A stretch of 64,000 nucleotides of DNA from Streptosporangium album (GCF_014203795.1 NZ_JACHJU010000003.1:496001-560000); one strand, 5' to 3'. Shown: positions 17,743 to 26,329, counted from the first letter of the stretch. The notes: generated by a model not told the origin, from the letters alone. Numbers and translations are program-made.

Positions 17743-17912
17743 CGCTGCTGGTCCGGGGTATTTTCCACCGAGGCGAGCGACTGTTCGAGCCCGGTGAACA
17801 CCTCCTCGAACACACCCACGTGCGCCGAGACGGGCAACGCGCCGAGCTGGGCGAGCCCACCCAGTGCGGTGTCGACCCGCTCCTCGCCGATCTCCTCCGG
17901 CAGGTCCGTCAT
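17739..17912 (-). CDS. Small conserved protein upstream of tlyA (57 aa)
   Basis: A 57-codon gene with a very good ribosome site (GGAGGGGGCGC just before ATG) and a 4-nt overlap with the tlyA start. It begins MTDLPEEIGEERVDTALGGL and is acidic, probably helical, with no membrane segment. Its position and size match Rv1693 of M. tuberculosis, which also sits between a HAD-type phosphatase gene and tlyA. Codon use is GC-rich at third positions like its neighbours. Function unknown; coupling to tlyA hints at a role with it. Confidence 0.75.
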   Translation of the reverse strand: MTDLPEEIGEERVDTALGGLAQLGALPVSAHVGVFEEVFTGLEQSLASVENTPDQQR

Positions 17913-18300
17913 GCGCCCCCTCCGGAGTGCTCTCGGCCGTCATGGTGGTCACACGGGCACGTGGCGCGCGGCCGACTCCGTCCGTGGACGTCCCTGACCG
18001 TATCGGAAGCTGTGGCACTCGTCGCCCCGGTATCGTTGCCCAGCTCCGCGGCCGGGCGGCTTCCTCGCCGCCGACCAGGTCGAACGCGCCGGGCAGGCGC
18101 CTCGAACGCCATGGCAGAACCGCTCCCCTGCGATGTGTACCCTCGCGTGCCGGATCGCACGTCGTGTTCATGTGAACGCTACCGGAATGCGAGACGGCGA
18201 TCCCGCCCGCAGACCTGGGAGCATGTCAACGTCGGTAGGTTCGTAGGATTCGGACTGGCCCGAACGGAAGGCCGGTCCGAACGGAAGGGAGTGCCGCACG
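17913..18300. other. Divergent intergenic region upstream of tlyA operon and SCP2-like gene
   Basis: 388 nt without a supported gene. It must hold promoters for the leftward tlyA operon and the rightward SCP2-like gene. The SCP2-like gene's ribosome site lies in a duplicated segment (CCGAACGGAAGG occurs twice, 18262-18293). No clear -35/-10 pair, terminator or RNA gene was recognised. Confidence 0.5.
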
Positions 18301-18648
18301 ATGGCAACCGTCGACGAGTGCAGGGTGGCGCTACGCAAACTCGCCGAGCAGTTCGACGAGATCGACCAGGAGAGCCGCAGCAGGCATGTGGTCGAACGCA
18401 GTATCAGTTGCCACATCCGCGATCTCGGCGTCACTTTCTACGGCCGCCTCCATCACGGTGGCCTCGGCCCATTCGATGATTCGCCACCCGCTGACGGCAG
18501 GTCCGCCGAGGTGAAGCTGACCATCGGCAGTGACGACCTGGTCTCCCTGGTCAACGGGGAGCTCGACATGGGGCGCGCCGTGTTCGGCGGTCGTGTCAAG
18601 ATCGATGCCAGCTTCGGCGACCTTCTCCGTCTCCGCAAGCTCCTCTGA
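18301..18648 (+). CDS. SCP2-like sterol-carrier domain protein
   Basis: 115 aa, cytosolic. The C-terminal part (VKLTIGSDDLVSLVNGELD then GRVKIDASFGDLLRLRKLL) is the usual ending of the small actinobacterial SCP2 domain proteins, a fold with a lipid-binding cavity. Nothing indicates catalysis. ATG with AAGGGAG upstream. It is alone on its strand between two leftward units, so it is probably monocistronic. Ligand unknown. It converges on the HAD gene with about 130 nt between. Confidence 0.75.
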   Translation: MATVDECRVALRKLAEQFDEIDQESRSRHVVERSISCHIRDLGVTFYGRLHHGGLGPFDDSPPADGRSAEVKLTIGSDDLVSLVNGELDMGRAVFGGRVKIDASFGDLLRLRKLL

Positions 18649-18782
18649 AGATCCCACCCGGAGGCCGAGCCGGGGACGCGCCGACGTTTCCCCCGAAACG
18701 GGCGGGGCGTGGCCGTTCCCTGACCCGGCGGATCTTCTCGGCGAGGGAGGCAAGGAGCCCGTTCTCCCGACGCCCCTTGACG

Positions 18783-19799
18783 TCACCGGAGTGACGTACG
18801 GCCGGTACACACGGAGCCGAGCACGGTCTTCACCGCGTCCTCGTCCGCCTGTCCCTCTCCGGCGGCCTCCCATGTCGCGGCAGAGGCCGCCCGGAGCCCG
18901 TTAAGCGGGTCTCCCTGCCCTTCGAGGTGGAGACGGCCCTCCTCCCAGGAGGCCGTCCATCCGTCACAGATCCATCCGCCCTCACTCCGGCGTACTGACG
19001 GATAAGGCCTGTGCAGGGCCGACAGGTCGGCTGCGACGTAGGTGGGCCGGTGCCGGGGGCCGGCGGTCAGCAGGTCAAGGGGGCTCGCCACGCCGGTCAG
19101 CACCAGCAGGCTGTCCACCCCCGCGTTGGTGGCCCCCTCGATGTCGGTGTCGAGGCGGTCGCCGACCACCAGAGGTCGGGTCGATCCGGTCCGCAGCATC
19201 GACTCTCGATGCAACGGCGGCTCGGGTTTTCCCGCGACGATCGGCTCCACCCCGGTCGCCGTGGTGATCACCCGCGTCATCGCGCCGTTCCCCGGCAGTT
19301 CGCCCCGGCCGGTCGGCATGGTCGAGTCGGCGTTGGCCGCGACGAACAGTGCGCCCTGCCGCACAGCCAGCGCACCCTCCGAAAGCAGGCCATAGGACAG
19401 CCCGGGGGCGATGCCCTGCACCACCGCGACCGGACTGTCCATGGCGGTGCTGACCGGCCGCAGTCCGTGCGCACGCAGGGCGCTACGCAGTCCCATCCCT
19501 CCGACCACCAGGACCGCCGCGCCCGGCTCGAACCGTTCGGCCACCAGCCGCGCGGCGGCCTGGGCCGAGGTGACCACGTCCTCAGGGCCCGCCGGGGCTC
19601 CGATCTCTCTCAGGTGGTCGGCTATCGCCCCCGGAGTACGCGAGGCGTTGTTGGTGACGTAGGCGAGCCGCACACCGTGTTCCGCCGCCTCGCGCAGCGA
19701 CTCGGGAGCACCCGGTACGGCATCGCGCCCGAGGTACACCACCCCGTCAAGATCGAGGAGGAGAGTGTCATAGAGGTCAATCAGCGTCTTTACGTCCAC
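18783..19799 (-). CDS. HAD-IIA family phosphatase (NagD/glycerol-phosphatase-like)
   Basis: 338 aa. Class IIA HAD motifs are complete: LLDLDGVVYLG (nucleophile and acid Asp), YVTNNASR, IVAGKPEPP (Lys) and VVGDRLDTDIEGA. The family dephosphorylates small phosphates; the positional homologue Rv1692 of M. tuberculosis is a glycerol-3-phosphate phosphatase. A C-terminal extension of about 80 residues past the HAD core contains two Trp-rich strands. The start is GTG with a weak ribosome site, 25 nt after the TPR gene, so the two are probably co-transcribed. Confidence 0.88.
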   Translation of the reverse strand: MDVKTLIDLYDTLLLDLDGVVYLGRDAVPGAPESLREAAEHGVRLAYVTNNASRTPGAIADHLREIGAPAGPEDVVTSAQAAARLVAERFEPGAAVLVVGGMGLRSALRAHGLRPVSTAMDSPVAVVQGIAPGLSYGLLSEGALAVRQGALFVAANADSTMPTGRGELPGNGAMTRVITTATGVEPIVAGKPEPPLHRESMLRTGSTRPLVVGDRLDTDIEGATNAGVDSLLVLTGVASPLDLLTAGPRHRPTYVAADLSALHRPYPSVRRSEGGWICDGWTASWEEGRLHLEGQGDPLNGLRAASAATWEAAGEGQADEDAVKTVLGSVCTGRTSLR

Positions 19800-19824
19800 A
19801 CGCTCATTTCATCATCCATGCGGG

Positions 19825-20256
19825 TCACATCCCACGGGCGCGTAACGTGGCACGGACGCTTTTCAGCGCCGACACGTAGTGCCGCTGATCGGGACGCATG
19901 GCCACCGCGATGGCCAGAGGCTCCTGGGCTCCTTCCATGTCACCGGTACGCCACAGGGCGAGACCGAGACCGAAATAGGCATAGTCCTCGGTTGGATTGG
20001 CGTCGACGATCCAACGGAAACTGTGAACGGCGTCGGCGTACTGCCGGGAGTTGAACTGAGCACGGGCGAGCGCCTCCCGGATGCTCCGCGACTCCGGCTC
20101 GGCGTCGGCGGCACGCTCCAGCAGCGCTACGGCCGCAGCCGGGCTGCCCTCGGTCAGCAGCTTCATCCCGCGTTGAAACCAGTCATAGACGTCCCCGGCC
20201 GGAGCGCCCGTCTCTGGGCGGGGGGAATCAGACGGACCGCTACGTCCTTGGACCAT
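19825..20256 (-). CDS. TPR-repeat protein
   Basis: 143 aa. It contains about three tetratricopeptide-like helical pairs (DVYDWFQRGMKLLTEGSPAA; RSIREALARAQFNSRQYADA; DYAYFGLGLALWRTGDMEGA), so it should serve in protein-protein contacts. The start at MVQGRSGP was chosen because a perfect AAGGAGG lies 8 nt upstream; in-frame ATGs further upstream are less likely. It matches Rv1691 in position, directly before the HAD phosphatase. Partner unknown. Confidence 0.85.
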   Translation of the reverse strand: MVQGRSGPSDSPRPETGAPAGDVYDWFQRGMKLLTEGSPAAAVALLERAADAEPESRSIREALARAQFNSRQYADAVHSFRWIVDANPTEDYAYFGLGLALWRTGDMEGAQEPLAIAVAMRPDQRHYVSALKSVRATLRARGM

Positions 20257-20375
20257 ACGTGAGGCCTCCTTCATCGACAGACGACGGATCTGACCGATTT
20301 CCTGACGGTCCGGCCACCGCCACGCCATCGGAGCGGTCCCTGGACGTTTCAGGCCTTTATGGCAGCATGCCCTCT

Positions 20376-21689
20376 ATGGCGAATCCTGAACTGCCGGTGC
20401 CTGACGGGCTGGTACTGCGCCCGTTCCGTGCCCTGCGGTTCACGGTTGACGACCTGGCCAAGGTGACCTCTCCGCCCTACGACCTGATCGCCGAAGCCGA
20501 CGTGCGAGAGTTGCTCGACTCACATCCAAACAACGTGGTGCGCCTCATCCTTCCCGGCACCGACCGCCACCGGTACGGGGAGGCGCGGGAGACGCTTCGG
20601 ACCTGGCTTTCCACCGGTGTCCTGGTCGCCGACGAGACCCCCGCCGTATACGTCTACGAGCAGACCGGCCCGGGAGTCCTGCAGCGCGGGCTCATCGGCG
20701 ACGTGGGCCTGGTCGCTCTGGAGCGGCAGATCATTTTGCCGCACGAAGACGTCATGCCTGGACCGGTCGCCGACCGGCTGGCACTCATGCGCACCACCGA
20801 GGCCAACCTGGAACCAATCTTCCTGCTCTACGAGGGCGATGGTGGTATGGCCACCCTCCTTGTGAACCAGATCGCCGACTCCCGAGCGCCACTGGTCGAA
20901 GCGGAGACCCGCGACGGAGTAAGGCACCGGCTGTGGGCCATAACCAACCCCCACGAGCTCGCCTCTCTCGACGCCGATCTCCGGACCAGGAAGGCCCTCA
21001 TCGCCGACGGCCATCACCGCTACGCCACCTACCTCGCCCTCCAGCACGAGCACCACACCCTCAGGCGAGGGCAGCTCGCTTCGGCGGACGACGCGCCCAC
21101 GCCTGAGCGCCCTATGAGACCGGGCCCCTGGGACTTCGGCCTGGCACTCCTGGTGGACTCCAACGCCTATCCACCGGATCTGAAGGCCATCCACCGAGTC
21201 ATTCCCGGGCTGCCGCTGGAGGAGGCGGTGACCCGGGCCAAGAGAGCCTGGCACGTGCATGAACACGTCGGCCTCGCCGAGGGGATGGCCGCGCTGAAGG
21301 GCTTCACCGGGCCGGCCTACCTGCTGTCCGCCGGAGGCCCGGCATACCTCCTCACCAACCCCGACCCGGATCAGGTGGAGCAGGCCATGCCCACCGGTCG
21401 GTCCGCTCGGTGGCGCGCGCTGAACACCTCCGTCCTCGCAGAGTTCCTGCTGCCGAAAATCTGGGGAATGAACGACAACGAGCAGTCGGTGCGCATCGTG
21501 CACCACGACCCAGAGAAGGCGGTACGGCTCGCACACGAGTCCGGGGGGACAGCGGTGCTGCTGAACCCACTGACCGTCGACGACGTGCTCGCGGTCGCGG
21601 CTCAGAGAGAGCGGGTGCCGCGTAAGTCCACCTCTTTCGGCCCCAAACCCCGCACCGGCCTGGTCCTGCGCACCTTCACCTTCGACTGA
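20376..21689 (+). CDS. DUF1015 family protein
   Basis: 437 aa, soluble. It carries the family's hallmarks: LRPFRALRF near the start, SPPYDLI, the NVVRLILPG segment and ALIADGHHRYATYLAL in the middle. DUF1015 proteins are widespread and sometimes annotated as HipA-like or SerC-associated, but no activity is established. The start at MANPELPVPDG lacks a strong ribosome site; another ATG lies 9 nt upstream. It is divergent from the TPR gene and shares a 119-bp promoter interval with it. Confidence 0.88.
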   Translation: MANPELPVPDGLVLRPFRALRFTVDDLAKVTSPPYDLIAEADVRELLDSHPNNVVRLILPGTDRHRYGEARETLRTWLSTGVLVADETPAVYVYEQTGPGVLQRGLIGDVGLVALERQIILPHEDVMPGPVADRLALMRTTEANLEPIFLLYEGDGGMATLLVNQIADSRAPLVEAETRDGVRHRLWAITNPHELASLDADLRTRKALIADGHHRYATYLALQHEHHTLRRGQLASADDAPTPERPMRPGPWDFGLALLVDSNAYPPDLKAIHRVIPGLPLEEAVTRAKRAWHVHEHVGLAEGMAALKGFTGPAYLLSAGGPAYLLTNPDPDQVEQAMPTGRSARWRALNTSVLAEFLLPKIWGMNDNEQSVRIVHHDPEKAVRLAHESGGTAVLLNPLTVDDVLAVAAQRERVPRKSTSFGPKPRTGLVLRTFTFD

Positions 21690-21772
21690 CCCGCCATCGA
21701 CCGACCTTCTCCCGGCCCGGTTGGGTGATCATGGGCTGAGTGGTTGCGGGCCGAGCAATCACTCAGGAGCAG

Positions 21773-22291
21773 TCATCCAAGAGACGGCGCCTCCACATGT
21801 CGTGAGACAGAGACCCGCGTGTTTTCCCCAGCGGCATGAAGCGGCTCAGAATCGGCGGGCCCAGATGCCGCCCCCTTCCCCGCCGCGCCGGCCTGGGCCC
21901 GCACAAGCGAGCGCACCGGCCTGGGAGAGGTGGGATCTGAAGCCCGGGCCCTCTCGTCGCCGGTCAGAAGCGGGGCGGCCCGGCGCTCCACACGCCTCAC
22001 TGAACGGACCTCGACCTCGTAACCAGAGGATTTGGCCCCATCATTCCCCCACCATCGGCGACGCAAAGAACCCATGACCTCGACCATGTCGTCAGGTAGC
22101 CAGTCGGCCACGGCCCTGGTGACCTCGGGCTCGAACGACACGCAGGGAATGGTGTCCACGCGGGTCCCTCGACCGCGTTGCTGCCGCCGTACGATCATTC
22201 TCCAGCTGCCGAGCGTGCTCCCGCTCTGCAGCGACCTGATTCGCGCCGTCTCAGGCAGACGGCCTACCAGGGTGACCTCGTTGCGATCCAT
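21773..22291 (-). CDS. Single-stranded DNA-binding (SSB-like) OB-fold protein, atypical tail
   Basis: 172 aa. Residues 1-105 look like the SSB OB-fold: NEVTLVGRLPETA, then SGSTLGSWRMIVRR and DTIPCVSFEPEVTRAVADWL. The remaining tail is Arg/Ala/Gly-rich and ends SLG; it has no acidic DDDxPF-type tip, which canonical SSB uses to recruit repair and replication partners. It is not in an rpsF-ssb-rpsR context, so it is a paralogue rather than the main SSB. Start ATG with GGAGGAGG ideally spaced. Possible roles include competence, recombination or RNA binding (inference). Confidence 0.75.
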   Translation of the reverse strand: MDRNEVTLVGRLPETARIRSLQSGSTLGSWRMIVRRQQRGRGTRVDTIPCVSFEPEVTRAVADWLPDDMVEVMGSLRRRWWGNDGAKSSGYEVEVRSVRRVERRAAPLLTGDERARASDPTSPRPVRSLVRAQAGAAGKGAASGPADSEPLHAAGENTRVSVSRHVEAPSLG

Positions 22292-22401
22292 CGAATCCTC
22301 CTCCGATCTCTGCCGGTCGAGAACGACTCTTTACGATGTGAGCTACGCCGGAATGGCCGAACGCTGTTCTGAGGAAGCCGGTTCCAGTTCTGAGGTGGCC
22401 T

Positions 22402-23328
22402 GTGGACAACATCACCGCCCTCGGCGGAGACGTCTATGAGATCGACACAAGGATGGCCGGATACTCCGGCATCACAGCGGGATATCTGATACTTGGAGAC
22501 CGTCCATGCCTGGTGGAGACGGGCACTTCCACCTCTGCTCCGGTGGTGCGCGATGCCCTGACCACCCTGGGAGTCGGTCCGAACGACCTCGCCACGGTCG
22601 TCGTCACGCATATCCACCTGGACCATGCGGGCGGAGTCGGCGACATCGCCGGGTTCTATCCGCAGGCGGAGATCGTGGTCCACGAGAAGGGAGCGCGGCA
22701 TCTCGCCGATCCGTCCCGGCTTATGGCCAGCGCACGGATGGTCTGGGGTGACAAGCTGGACACCTTGTTCGGTGAGCTGTCGCCCACGGAATCCTCCCGG
22801 ATCCGCGCGCTCGGCGACACGGGGACCGTCGATCTCGGCAACGGGCGCACGCTGGACAGCCACTACTCCCCCGGCCACGCCAAGCACCATGTAGGGCTGA
22901 TCGACTCGGGCACCGGCGACCTCTACGTCGGCGACGCGGCCGGGGTCTACCTCCCTCAGACAGGCGACCTGCGGCCCGCCACACCGCCACCGGACTTCGA
23001 TCTGCAGACCGCGCTGGATTCGATCGGCCTGTTCGAGGCTCTCGGTCCGCAGCGGCTGCTCTTCAGTCATTACGGGCCAGTGACAGACGTCGAGGAGACC
23101 CTGGGACGTTCGGCGGAGGAGTTACGTATCTGGGTCGAGTTGACTCGACAGGCACGCTCGGAGGGCATGGATTTGGATCATGCGGTGGCCATGGTCAAAG
23201 AACGCACACAGGAACGCTACGCGGCTCTGAAGGCCGATGACGTGACCGCTGAGCAGTTCGAACTACTCAGCGGCGCTCCGTCCAACGTCGCGGGAATCCT
23301 GCACTGGCTGGAGCGGGTCCAGCCATAG
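22402..23328 (+). CDS. MBL-fold metallo-hydrolase
   Basis: 308 aa. Metal ligands are clear: THIHLDHAGGVGD (HxHxDH), then SPGHAKHHVG, YVGDAAGVYLP and FSHYGP. This is a beta-lactamase-fold hydrolase of the glyoxalase II/lactonase type, with a C-terminal helical region of about 90 residues. The GTG start follows GAGGTGG. It is divergent from the SSB-like gene and ends just before a perfect bidirectional terminator. Substrate unknown. Confidence 0.87.
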   Translation: MDNITALGGDVYEIDTRMAGYSGITAGYLILGDRPCLVETGTSTSAPVVRDALTTLGVGPNDLATVVVTHIHLDHAGGVGDIAGFYPQAEIVVHEKGARHLADPSRLMASARMVWGDKLDTLFGELSPTESSRIRALGDTGTVDLGNGRTLDSHYSPGHAKHHVGLIDSGTGDLYVGDAAGVYLPQTGDLRPATPPPDFDLQTALDSIGLFEALGPQRLLFSHYGPVTDVEETLGRSAEELRIWVELTRQARSEGMDLDHAVAMVKERTQERYAALKADDVTAEQFELLSGAPSNVAGILHWLERVQP

Positions 23329-23335
23329 GAGACCT

Positions 23336-23371
23336 CCGTCTTGGGTGAACGGGTCAGTTCACCCAAGACGG
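23336..23371. terminator. Bidirectional terminator, MBL gene / repeat-protein gene
   Basis: A perfect 15-bp stem (CCGTCTTGGGTGAAC with its complement) and 6-nt loop begins 8 nt after the MBL stop and ends 7 nt before the stop of the convergent repeat-protein gene. Confidence 0.85.
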
Positions 23372-23377
23372 AAGAAG

Positions 23378-26011
23378 CTATTTCTTCTCGGCCTTGCCCT
23401 CGTCGGCGTCATCATCATCGTCATCGGCGGGATCGTCGAGGATGTCACCGAAGTCGGGTTCAATGAAGGCCGGGCCGACACCGGCTTCGACCTTGTCCTC
23501 GACGGCTGGAGCCTCGTCCCGGTGATTGTCGTCGATGACGGGTTCATCGACGAGATCGTCCTCTGCCTCGATCTCAGCGTCGAGGGCGGCGGCATCGTCA
23601 ATCTTGACGTCCGCCTCTTCGTCGACGTCCTCATCTTGGAGATCGATGTCGGCGACCAGAAGATCGCCGATTTCCTCGATGTCAAACTGGTCGGCGGCGT
23701 CCTCGTCGTCGTCCTCGTCGTCCTCGTCGTCCTCGTCGTCCTCGTCGTCCTCGAGGTCTTCGATGACAGTGCCGGTCAGCTCCGCGTAGCGCTCAGCCGC
23801 GTCGGTCTCTCCGTCCTCGTCGAAGTCCACAGCGCGACCGAACCACTCGGCGGCCGGCTCCTCATGACCCGCATCGGCCAAGGCATCGGCGTAGGCGAAA
23901 GCCAGACGTGCCGACCAGGGCTGCGGACGGGTGTCGCGCAGTTCCGGTAGACGCTGCAGGGTGATGACCGCGGCGTCCTTCTGACCAAGGTCCCGGCGAG
24001 CGCCGGACTCCACGATGGCGAGCTCGATCTTGCCGATCCGGTCGAGACGCTCGGCCTCCTTGGAACGGACGAGGTCCAGGGCACGCTCCGGGCGGCCAAG
24101 GCCGCGCTCGCAGTCCGCCATGATCGGCAGGAACGCGTCGGAACCCGTCATACGGCGAGCTGCCCGCAGATCGCTCAGTGCCTCGGCGAAGTGCCCGGCG
24201 CGGTAGGCGGCGATGCCAACGGCCTCACGGATGACACCGATCCTGGCGGCGAAGCGACGGGCGACCTTGGTGTGTTCATAGGCCTGCTCAGCGTCGTCCT
24301 CACCGAGAGCGCGCTCAGCTGCCACGAGGTGGCGAGAGATTAGATCAGCGAGATCGAGCGGGAGGGAACGCAGCTCTTCGCGGACGTCCTTGTCGAGCTC
24401 TTCCGCGGTGATGTCCGGAGCGAGAGGAGGCAGATCCTCGCGTTCACGGCTCGGGGCCTCATCGCGGCCGGCGGGCTGATCGTCCCGACTGTATCGGGTA
24501 CGGGAACCGTCGCCTTCACCACGGAATCCACCATCGCGGTCACCGTAGGAACGACGCTCACCACCACCCGGACGGTCGTCACGGTTGAACGGCGGACGCC
24601 CACCACGGTCATCGCGGTTGAACGGACGGCGCTCTCCCTGATCACGCGAACCGTACTGGCTGCGCGCCTGGTCACGATCACCGTAGGAACGACGCTCACC
24701 ACCATCACGCGGCCCCGAGGGACGCTGACCGCCACCGGAACGGTCGTCACGGTTGAACGGCGGACGCCCACCACGGTCATCGCGGTTGAACGGACGGCGC
24801 TCTCCCTGATCACGCGAACCGTACTGGCTGCGCGCCTGGTCACGATCACCGTAGGAACGACGCTCACCACCATCACGCGGCCCCGAGGGACGCTGACCGC
24901 CACCGGAACGGTCATCGCGGTTGAACGGCGGACGCCCACCACGGTCATCGCGGTTGAACGGACGGCGCTCTCCCTGATCACGCGAACCGTACTGGCTGCG
25001 CGCCTGGTCACGATCACCGTAGGAACGACGCTCACCACCATCACGCGGCCCCGAGGGACGCTGACCGCCACCGGAACGGTCATCGCGGTTGAACGGCGGA
25101 CGCCCACCACGGTCATCGCGGTTGAACGGACGGCGCTCTCCCTGATCACGCGAACCGTACTGGCTGCGCGCCTGGTCACGATCACCGTAGGAACGACGCT
25201 CACCACCATCACGCGGCCCCGAGGGACGCTGACCGCCACCGGAACGGTCATCGCGGTTGAACGGCGGACGCCCACCACCATCGCGGTCACCGTAGGAACG
25301 ACGCTCACCACCACCCGGACGGTCGTCACGGTTGAACGGCGGACGCCCACCACGGTCATCGCGGTTGAACGGACGGCGCTCTCCCTGATCACGCGAACCG
25401 TACTGGCTGCGCGCCTGGTCACGATCACCGTAGGAACGACGCTCACCACCATCACGCGGCCCCGAGGGACGCTGACCGCCACCGGAACGGTCATCGCGGT
25501 TGAACGGCGGACGCCCACCACCATCGCGGTCACCGTAGGAACGACGCTCACCACCACCCGGACGGTCGTCACGGTTGAACGGCGGACGCCCACCACGGTC
25601 ATCGCGGTTGAACGGACGGCGCTCTCCCTGATCACGCGAACCGTACTGGCTGCGCGCCTGGTCACGATCACCGTAGGAACGACGCTCACCACCATCACGC
25701 GGCCCCGAGGGACGCTGACCGCCACCGGAACGGTCATCGCGGTTGAACGGCGGACGCCCACCACCATCGCGGTCACCGTAGGAACGACGCTCACCACCAC
25801 GGTTGTCGCGGTAGCCACCAGCTGGGCGATCGCCACGATCGCGGGAACCGTACGAACCACCTGAGCGCTCTTCACGGCGCTCGCCATATCGGGGACCGTC
25901 GCCCGGACGCCCCCTGCCGCCACCAGCGCGGTAGCCCCCCTGCCCGCCAGATCCGCGGTTCTCGCCTTCGTCGCGCCGGCCCGCGCCGTCACGCCCATTA
26001 TCACTGTTCAC
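23378..26011 (-). CDS. Arg/Gly/Asp-repeat protein with helical (TPR-like) domain and acidic tail
   Basis: 877 aa in three parts. Residues 1-73 are low-complexity and Arg/Gly-rich. Residues 74-484 are nine near-identical units built from ERRSYGDRD, PFNRDDRGGR, SQYGSRDQGE and GGGQRPSGPRDGG. From about 530 to 700 lie helical pairs resembling TPRs (HLVAAERALGEDDAEQAYEH; AEALSDLRAARRMTGSDAFL; ERALDLVRSKEAERLDRIGK). The last 150 residues are very acidic, including an 18-residue Asp/Glu run. Arg with Tyr/Phe spaced by Gly resembles RGG-type RNA-binding or condensate-forming sequence. Start is GTG with a weak ribosome site. It neighbours the rRNA operon. Function unknown; an RNA or ribosome link is inference. 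Confidence 0.8.
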   Translation of the reverse strand: MNSDNGRDGAGRRDEGENRGSGGQGGYRAGGGRGRPGDGPRYGERREERSGGSYGSRDRGDRPAGGYRDNRGGERRSYGDRDGGGRPPFNRDDRSGGGQRPSGPRDGGERRSYGDRDQARSQYGSRDQGERRPFNRDDRGGRPPFNRDDRPGGGERRSYGDRDGGGRPPFNRDDRSGGGQRPSGPRDGGERRSYGDRDQARSQYGSRDQGERRPFNRDDRGGRPPFNRDDRPGGGERRSYGDRDGGGRPPFNRDDRSGGGQRPSGPRDGGERRSYGDRDQARSQYGSRDQGERRPFNRDDRGGRPPFNRDDRSGGGQRPSGPRDGGERRSYGDRDQARSQYGSRDQGERRPFNRDDRGGRPPFNRDDRSGGGQRPSGPRDGGERRSYGDRDQARSQYGSRDQGERRPFNRDDRGGRPPFNRDDRSGGGQRPSGPRDGGERRSYGDRDQARSQYGSRDQGERRPFNRDDRGGRPPFNRDDRPGGGERRSYGDRDGGFRGEGDGSRTRYSRDDQPAGRDEAPSREREDLPPLAPDITAEELDKDVREELRSLPLDLADLISRHLVAAERALGEDDAEQAYEHTKVARRFAARIGVIREAVGIAAYRAGHFAEALSDLRAARRMTGSDAFLPIMADCERGLGRPERALDLVRSKEAERLDRIGKIELAIVESGARRDLGQKDAAVITLQRLPELRDTRPQPWSARLAFAYADALADAGHEEPAAEWFGRAVDFDEDGETDAAERYAELTGTVIEDLEDDEDDEDDEDDEDDDEDAADQFDIEEIGDLLVADIDLQDEDVDEEADVKIDDAAALDAEIEAEDDLVDEPVIDDNHRDEAPAVEDKVEAGVGPAFIEPDFGDILDDPADDDDDDADEGKAEKK
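24560..25792 (-). repeat. In-frame tandem repeats of 105, 138 and 168 bp
   Basis: Nine units code for residues 74-484 of the repeat protein, in the order 35, 46, 35, 46, 35, 56, 56, 56 and 46 aa. The 56-aa unit equals the first 41 residues of the 46-aa unit joined to the last 15 of the 35-aa unit. Units of one type are nearly identical in DNA, including silent positions, which indicates recent unequal exchange or gene conversion. All lengths are multiples of three, so copy number can change without a frameshift. Three consecutive 168-bp units occupy 24698-25201. Confidence 0.95.
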
Positions 26012-26329
26012 TTCTGGTCCATTCGTTTGCTCACTCGGCGAGCGCGTCCCGTCTTTTAGACGGATGGGACGATTCGCTGTGCGGGCGGTCTCCGGCCGCG
26101 GGGTGCGCCCCGTTCGCTATCGCTGCCCCGCCCTATCGTGGTCTGGCGCGACGAAGGCCACCCGCGTGGGGATGGCCCGGCCTCTCCAGCCTAGCAAGCC
26201 CCTCAAAGTCCATACGCCTTCTGCTTCACACCCAGGGTGATCACCTCATCGATAGCCCCGATTCGATCAAGATCGGAGCTATCCCGATAATCCCAAAAAG
26301 GTACTCCTGAGGGCATGCGGCCGGGAAAC
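26012..26329 (-). promoter_or_regulatory. Leader/promoter region of the repeat-protein gene
   Basis: About 320 nt without a gene, between the rRNA operon terminator and the GTG of the repeat-protein gene. On the minus strand TAGGCT (about 26190) could be a -10, which would leave a leader of about 170 nt. The leader is GC-rich and contains a hairpin (CCGTCT with AGACGG, 26049-26063) near the start codon, so structured-RNA control is possible. No known riboswitch class was recognised. Confidence 0.4.

Noticed and set aside
22345-22362. Possible LexA box CGAACGCTGTTC upstream of the SSB-like gene
   Set aside because: The half sites GAAC and GTTC are 3 nt apart, whereas the actinobacterial LexA site needs 4.
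24560-25792. Repeats with CRISPR-like regularity
   Set aside because: Units are contiguous, coding, 105-168 bp long and without unique spacers; no cas genes are nearby.
24340-26004. A 554-codon open frame on the minus strand in another frame of the repeat gene
   Set aside because: It exists only because the repeat units are multiples of three and lack stops in that frame. Its product is a monotone Val/Arg/Thr repeat, and the other frame has the recognisable C-terminal domain.
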